Below, piece after piece: positions 30,359-33,833 of a DNA stretch of 33,833 bases. Position numbers and translations under genes: made by a program. Source of the stretch: a virus. The first letter of the stretch is position 1. Each line of letters starts with the position of its first letter. The notes beneath the pieces were generated by a model that saw nothing but the letters and a program-made list of their open reading frames with translations, was not told the origin of the DNA and made no database searches. The DNA lies in the IMG/VR virus record IMGVR_UViG_3300044971_003862, positions 1 through 33,833 of that record; one strand, given 5' to 3'.

Positions 30359-32119
30359 ATGAGCACTGCCCCAGGCATCGACATCCCGATCCGGACCAAG
30401 GTCGACGACAAAGACGTCCCAAAGCTGGAGGCGAATCTGAAGTCTCTCCGCGCCAGCCTCAGGCAAGCAAATTCGGAACTGGAAAAGGCAAGCGCTGGCT
30501 CCTCGGCATTTGATGCCGCTGCCGCTGACGTCGCGCGCCTGAAAAACGAGATCAAAACCCTAGAAGGTGCCGCAACCCGTGCCGCTGGCAAAAAGGGTGA
30601 TGCGGGCATGGGTATGCTCCAGCTTGGCCAGGCCATCGAGGATGCGCAGTATGGTCTGCGGGGCGTGATGAACAACATCCCTGGCCTGGTCATGAGCCTC
30701 GGGCTCGGCGCTGGCGCGGCTGGTGTCCTTCAAGTCGGCCTGGTGGCCGTGTCTCAGGTGCTTGACCTCATTGGCAGGCAGAGCAAAGGCCTGGAGAACA
30801 AACCGATTCTAGGAGAGCTGACCTTTGACGAAAAGGTCATGGACCAGGCCCGGCAGTTCACGGAGCTGCTCGAACGCCAGCGTGATGCGGTCGAACAGCG
30901 GAATGTGGCCCTGCGCGATACTGTTGAGGCAGCGGCCGCCGCGATCAAAGCGGAGCAGGAGCTGATCAAGTTCCGCCGCCAGGTTGAAGACGAGGACTTC
31001 GTGTCCACAGGAGATCCCGTGCGGGATGCCGCCATTCGCCGCGACCGTGCCCTGCAACGAACGATTGAGGATGCCAACACGCGCCAAAGCGAGCGAGGCA
31101 CCAAGCTGGCCGGGGCGCGGGGTGAACAGCAGAACCGTGAACAGGATGTGGCGGGCTTGGAAGTGCAGCTTGCGAAGCAAAAAGAGCTGGTTGAGGGCAT
31201 TAGGAAAAGAGCGGCTTTGGAGAAAGCCTTGGCATTCGCGCAAGACCCGAAAATGCGAGCGTCTGCAAATGCCGGAGACACTGCGGGCAGTTTACGCGAG
31301 TGGGCCGTCAGCGGCATGTTGGATTCAATGCCCTTTGTTAAGGATCTCTTCATAGGCCGAAAGGCCATCGACGGCGCGCAGGTGGCCATGCTTCAGAGCA
31401 AAATGAAGGGTCTTCCAATGCTCCCAGGATTTGAGCCGACGGGCAATGCCGAGGAGGATGAAAAAAAGCGCCGGGAACTGCTGTCTGCCGAAGTGGAGCG
31501 CCAGCGCGAACTCCAAAAGCTCCGTGACGATGCCGCCCGTGAAGCTGAGACGGGCAAACGGAGGCTTGCGACGACCGAAGCCGCCACATCTGCCGAGGCT
31601 CAGCTCGACGAGGCCAAAACGGCCCGCGAACAGGAGCTGATCAGGCGACGCGCTGAGGCGGAGACGCAGCGTCTGCTTGAAGAGGAAAACAAGAAGCGAC
31701 AGGAGCAGGCACAAAAGGAGGCAGCCGCCTCCGATCTCGACGCCGGAGTGAAGTCCGCGCGCTCGGGCCTGAATAACATGGTCAATGCCGTCGGCTCACA
31801 GGGCGCTGGTCCGGATGCCTACCGAGGCGGGCTGAATGCTCTCAGCAGCGCGCTTGGAGATGGCAAAGGCGACACCGCAGCAGAGCTGGACGTCGTGGAG
31901 CGGATGCGCGCCAGCATCGCGAACGGGTCGGCCACCCGAATGGAGGCCCTTCAGCGTGCCCTTGGAGAGATGGAGCGGCTACAGTCTGGCAGCACTCAAA
32001 TGGAGCAAAAGCTCGCTTCCGTGCTGGGTGCCTACGCGACCAAACTTCAGCAGATGTCCGCTGTTCTCAATGAGGTGGAAAGCAGGGTCAACAACATCGA
32101 AATCACCGGCCGCAGATGA
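30359..32119 (+). CDS. Tape measure protein
   Basis: The protein has 586 residues. It begins IPIRTKVDDKDVPKLEANLK, a common tape-measure opening, and continues through long charged coiled coil. A hydrophobic segment at about 85-135 (LGQAIEDAQYGLRGVMNNIP, LVMSLGLGAGAAGVLQVG) is typical of tape measures. More coiled coil (330-470) is rich in Glu/Arg/Lys. At about 0.15 nm per residue the tail would be near 90 nm. The gene overlaps the hub gene by four bases. Confidence 0.8.
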   Translation: MSTAPGIDIPIRTKVDDKDVPKLEANLKSLRASLRQANSELEKASAGSSAFDAAAADVARLKNEIKTLEGAATRAAGKKGDAGMGMLQLGQAIEDAQYGLRGVMNNIPGLVMSLGLGAGAAGVLQVGLVAVSQVLDLIGRQSKGLENKPILGELTFDEKVMDQARQFTELLERQRDAVEQRNVALRDTVEAAAAAIKAEQELIKFRRQVEDEDFVSTGDPVRDAAIRRDRALQRTIEDANTRQSERGTKLAGARGEQQNREQDVAGLEVQLAKQKELVEGIRKRAALEKALAFAQDPKMRASANAGDTAGSLREWAVSGMLDSMPFVKDLFIGRKAIDGAQVAMLQSKMKGLPMLPGFEPTGNAEEDEKKRRELLSAEVERQRELQKLRDDAAREAETGKRRLATTEAATSAEAQLDEAKTAREQELIRRRAEAETQRLLEEENKKRQEQAQKEAAASDLDAGVKSARSGLNNMVNAVGSQGAGPDAYRGGLNALSSALGDGKGDTAAELDVVERMRASIANGSATRMEALQRALGEMERLQSGSTQMEQKLASVLGAYATKLQQMSAVLNEVESRVNNIEITGRR

Positions 32120-33696
32120 CCGCTGAATATCAGGTCAAAATCAACGACGGCGACCTTGTGAATCTGCGCTCTTTAGGGCTCAGTTTCGCGTCTCTGCGAC
32201 TGCAAAACATGCAGCCGGATGAGGCCGATTTGAGCTGGGTGCGGCGGCGGCTGCAAGCCTGCCCGCTGGCCCATAATGACAAGGTCGAAATCTACCGTGC
32301 GGGGCGGCGGTTTTTTGTCGGCCGCGCCCGCCTCGGCGCGATCTCTAACACCGGCTGCGGGATCAAGGTCGTCGGCCCCTGGTCTCACCTCGATGAGCAG
32401 CTCTACCAGCTGTCCCTTTTGGACCCTGATATTGGCGATCCTGACGGCCGGATTTTTGGTGACAGTTTTGCCGTCACATATCCAGCCGGAACTCCGATTC
32501 CAACCGGGGGGGGGACGGTGGTTTTACCAGCCGACTTGACCATCACGACGACGCTCTCAAATCGCACGTTTTATGCGGGCTATCCGGCCACGACTCGGCT
32601 GATCGACACAAACTCACTTTGGACGGCGCGCGGATGGCTGTTCCGGCCTGGAGGCACAGCTGGGCAGATCTACACAACGATCGCCGACGAATGGGCGCGG
32701 ATCATGGCCTTCATGGCCACGACAAACGCCCCCGATTTGTTTAGTGTCGGCACGGTCGAGCTCGGGGGCACAGTAGCGCCCAAAGTGCGCACGTTTGCGG
32801 ATGCAGCGGTTTCAGAGTGCCTGCGGCAGGTTCTGGCCATGAAACCCGACGCGGCCGTGTGGTGGGATTACAGCGGCGAAAGTGCCCCCTCAATCAATGT
32901 CCGGGTCGCCAGTTTGGAGACCCCCCTGGCGTTGAGGATTGGCCGCGTGGACGGCTCTATTTTGAGCAGCTACCAGGTGCGAGTCACAGACGACCTGGTG
33001 CCGACCGGAGTCATCGTGCGGTGGGAGGGTGAGTCATCGCAGGACACCGGCCTGGCCGCGCCCCTGTTGGTCGACTTTTTCCCGGGCATGATCGTCCTGA
33101 AAAACGTCACTCTGACCAACGGCAGCACAACAGTGACCTGCACGAGCACCTCAGGCCTGGAGGTCGGGGCTCTCATCACGAACTCGTCGGCTGTGACTGG
33201 AGTCGCCGTCACAGAGGTGACCAACGCCACGACCTTCAAGATTGCGACTGCTCCTTCTGGCAGCTCATCCGGCCTGACCTTGTATGCGATTTCCCCGACC
33301 GGGGCTCCGATGAGCTACGAGCCTGGCGTGCTCCTGCACACCATTGATTCCCAGGTGCCCCGCGCGGAGGGCATTGCCCGGGAGCTTTATACAAGCCTGG
33401 CCGTCCGGCGTGGGCAGGGCACCATCGCGGCCGTGGACCGCGATTTTAGCCTGGGTCTCAGGCCAGGCAGGGTCATCACCCTGGATGACGACCCGGCGCT
33501 TGCAGGCGTTCAGCTGTGGGTTCAGGGCGTCACCTGGTCGCCGGACACCGGCATTGCCCAGCTCACCGTCGGCTACCCTGCCCACCTCCGGCTCAATGAC
33601 CGGATTGACCTTCGGGGCTGGCTCCGGGTGGCCTTCGAGGGGCCGTGGTGGTCGCATCAGATGACCGTGCCTCCCCCGCCGCCTCCGCCGCTCTGA
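32116..33696 (+). CDS. Tail tip / baseplate hub protein
   Basis: The protein has 526 residues directly after the tape measure, the hub/distal-tail slot. It contains strand-rich segments (WVRRRLQACPLAHNDKVEIY, RRFFVGRARLG), a region like phage hub proteins with GYPATTRLI, and a likely Ig-like insert at about 333-400 (TLTNGSTTVTCTSTSGLEVG, then TNATTFKIAT). It ends in a polyproline tail. It is the last gene before the right end, so this phage has a very short tail-tip gene set, while the fibre lies elsewhere (12809). Confidence 0.7.
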   Translation: MTAEYQVKINDGDLVNLRSLGLSFASLRLQNMQPDEADLSWVRRRLQACPLAHNDKVEIYRAGRRFFVGRARLGAISNTGCGIKVVGPWSHLDEQLYQLSLLDPDIGDPDGRIFGDSFAVTYPAGTPIPTGGGTVVLPADLTITTTLSNRTFYAGYPATTRLIDTNSLWTARGWLFRPGGTAGQIYTTIADEWARIMAFMATTNAPDLFSVGTVELGGTVAPKVRTFADAAVSECLRQVLAMKPDAAVWWDYSGESAPSINVRVASLETPLALRIGRVDGSILSSYQVRVTDDLVPTGVIVRWEGESSQDTGLAAPLLVDFFPGMIVLKNVTLTNGSTTVTCTSTSGLEVGALITNSSAVTGVAVTEVTNATTFKIATAPSGSSSGLTLYAISPTGAPMSYEPGVLLHTIDSQVPRAEGIARELYTSLAVRRGQGTIAAVDRDFSLGLRPGRVITLDDDPALAGVQLWVQGVTWSPDTGIAQLTVGYPAHLRLNDRIDLRGWLRVAFEGPWWSHQMTVPPPPPPPL

Positions 33697-33761
33697 TCCT
33701 TGCAGCCCACCTGCACGTGCCGTGCACTAACAGTGCAGCCCTGGTGCATTCCGGGGGTGAA
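33697..33761. other. Right-end non-coding leader to the transposase sites
   Basis: These 65 bases hold repeated TGCA elements (GTGCAC, GTGCAG, GTGCAT) and a small stem, TGCACT (33723-33728) with AGTGCA (33732-33737). No gene. A third right-end transposase site, as in Mu, was looked for and not found. Confidence 0.55.
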
Positions 33762-33781
33762 AATGCTCAAACCTCTGTCAA
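33762..33781 (-). promoter_or_regulatory. Candidate transposase binding site R2
   Basis: The reverse complement is the 20-base sequence at 175-194, exactly. The core lies 21 bases from the outer right site, two helical turns, close to Mu's adjacent R1-R2 spacing. Confidence 0.75.
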
Positions 33782-33783
33782 TT

Positions 33784-33795
33784 TTGCTCAAACCT
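33784..33795 (-). promoter_or_regulatory. Candidate transposase binding site R1
   Basis: The reverse complement is AGGTTTGAGCAA, identical to sites L1 and L2. It is the outermost right-end copy. About 38 bases follow to the window edge, and these must include the true right terminus or the host junction. Confidence 0.7.
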
Positions 33796-33833
33796 GATGG
33801 CGCTTACCGGGGGAGCATCGGGCAGGCTTCTCG

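Noticed and set aside
33742-33753. Third right-end transposase site (R3)
   Set aside because: The sequence one Mu-like interval inside R2 does not resemble the 12-base core.
1-33833. CRISPR arrays, tRNA or rRNA genes, insertion sequences
   Set aside because: No regularly spaced repeats of CRISPR type, no cloverleaf noticed, and no second transposase.

Overview
The window is an almost complete, GC-rich, Mu-like transposable phage or prophage of about 33.8 kb. Both ends carry copies of one 12-base motif in inverted orientation. It encodes a MuA-type DDE transposase, a MuB-type ATPase, a Gam-like DNA-end protein and a GemA/gp16-like protein, and its head genes follow the Mu gp27-gp28-gp29-gp32 series. 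No sheath or contractile-baseplate genes are visible, and a major tail protein, a tape measure and one hub protein are present, so a siphovirus-like particle is likely. The host is probably a GC-rich bacterium. Shine-Dalgarno sequences are almost absent, and a chitobiase-C-terminal-like domain sits in a tail protein. A Verrucomicrobiota or related PVC host is my guess, not something the sequence proves.

Layout. 1-235: left end with three transposase-site-like motifs. 236-2210 (+): three ATGA-coupled genes, namely a small basic protein, an ABC-type ATPase fused to a GNAT acyltransferase, and a formyltransferase-like protein. They sit at a genome extremity, as com-mom does in Mu, and I read them as a candidate DNA hypermodification (anti-restriction) cassette. 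2207-10506 (-): the early operon, read leftward: RHH regulator, small proteins, HTH protein, Gam, zinc-finger protein, MuA, MuB, gp16. A possible plus-strand gene (9649-10056) interrupts it. 10507-10594: divergent control region with three copies of a TGATATACG operator-like motif. On each side lies a small ribbon-helix-helix regulator, and the two are paralogues; this is the probable lysis/lysogeny switch. 10595-11178 (+): the second RHH gene coupled to a four-helix membrane protein, closed by an intrinsic terminator.

11239-33696 (+): late genes. First come lysis and host recognition (lipoprotein, M15 endolysin, collagen-like fibre, accessory fibre protein, membrane coiled-coil protein), then terminase (gp27, gp28). 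A roughly 310-base non-coding region follows at the midpoint of the genome. After it come portal, protease/scaffold, decoration, major capsid and connector genes, then tail terminator, major tail, tape measure and hub. A fixed-spacing element of about 55 bp occurs three times (11241, 17964, 26479), each time at the head of a late gene block. It is the best candidate for the late promoter. 33697-33833: right end with two inverted transposase-site-like motifs.

Main points of interest: the ABC-GNAT/formyltransferase cassette, the paired RHH switch with its operators, the three-copy late-promoter-like repeat, the paired GTGCAAA repeats in the central non-coding region, and a protein module shared by a head and a tail protein.
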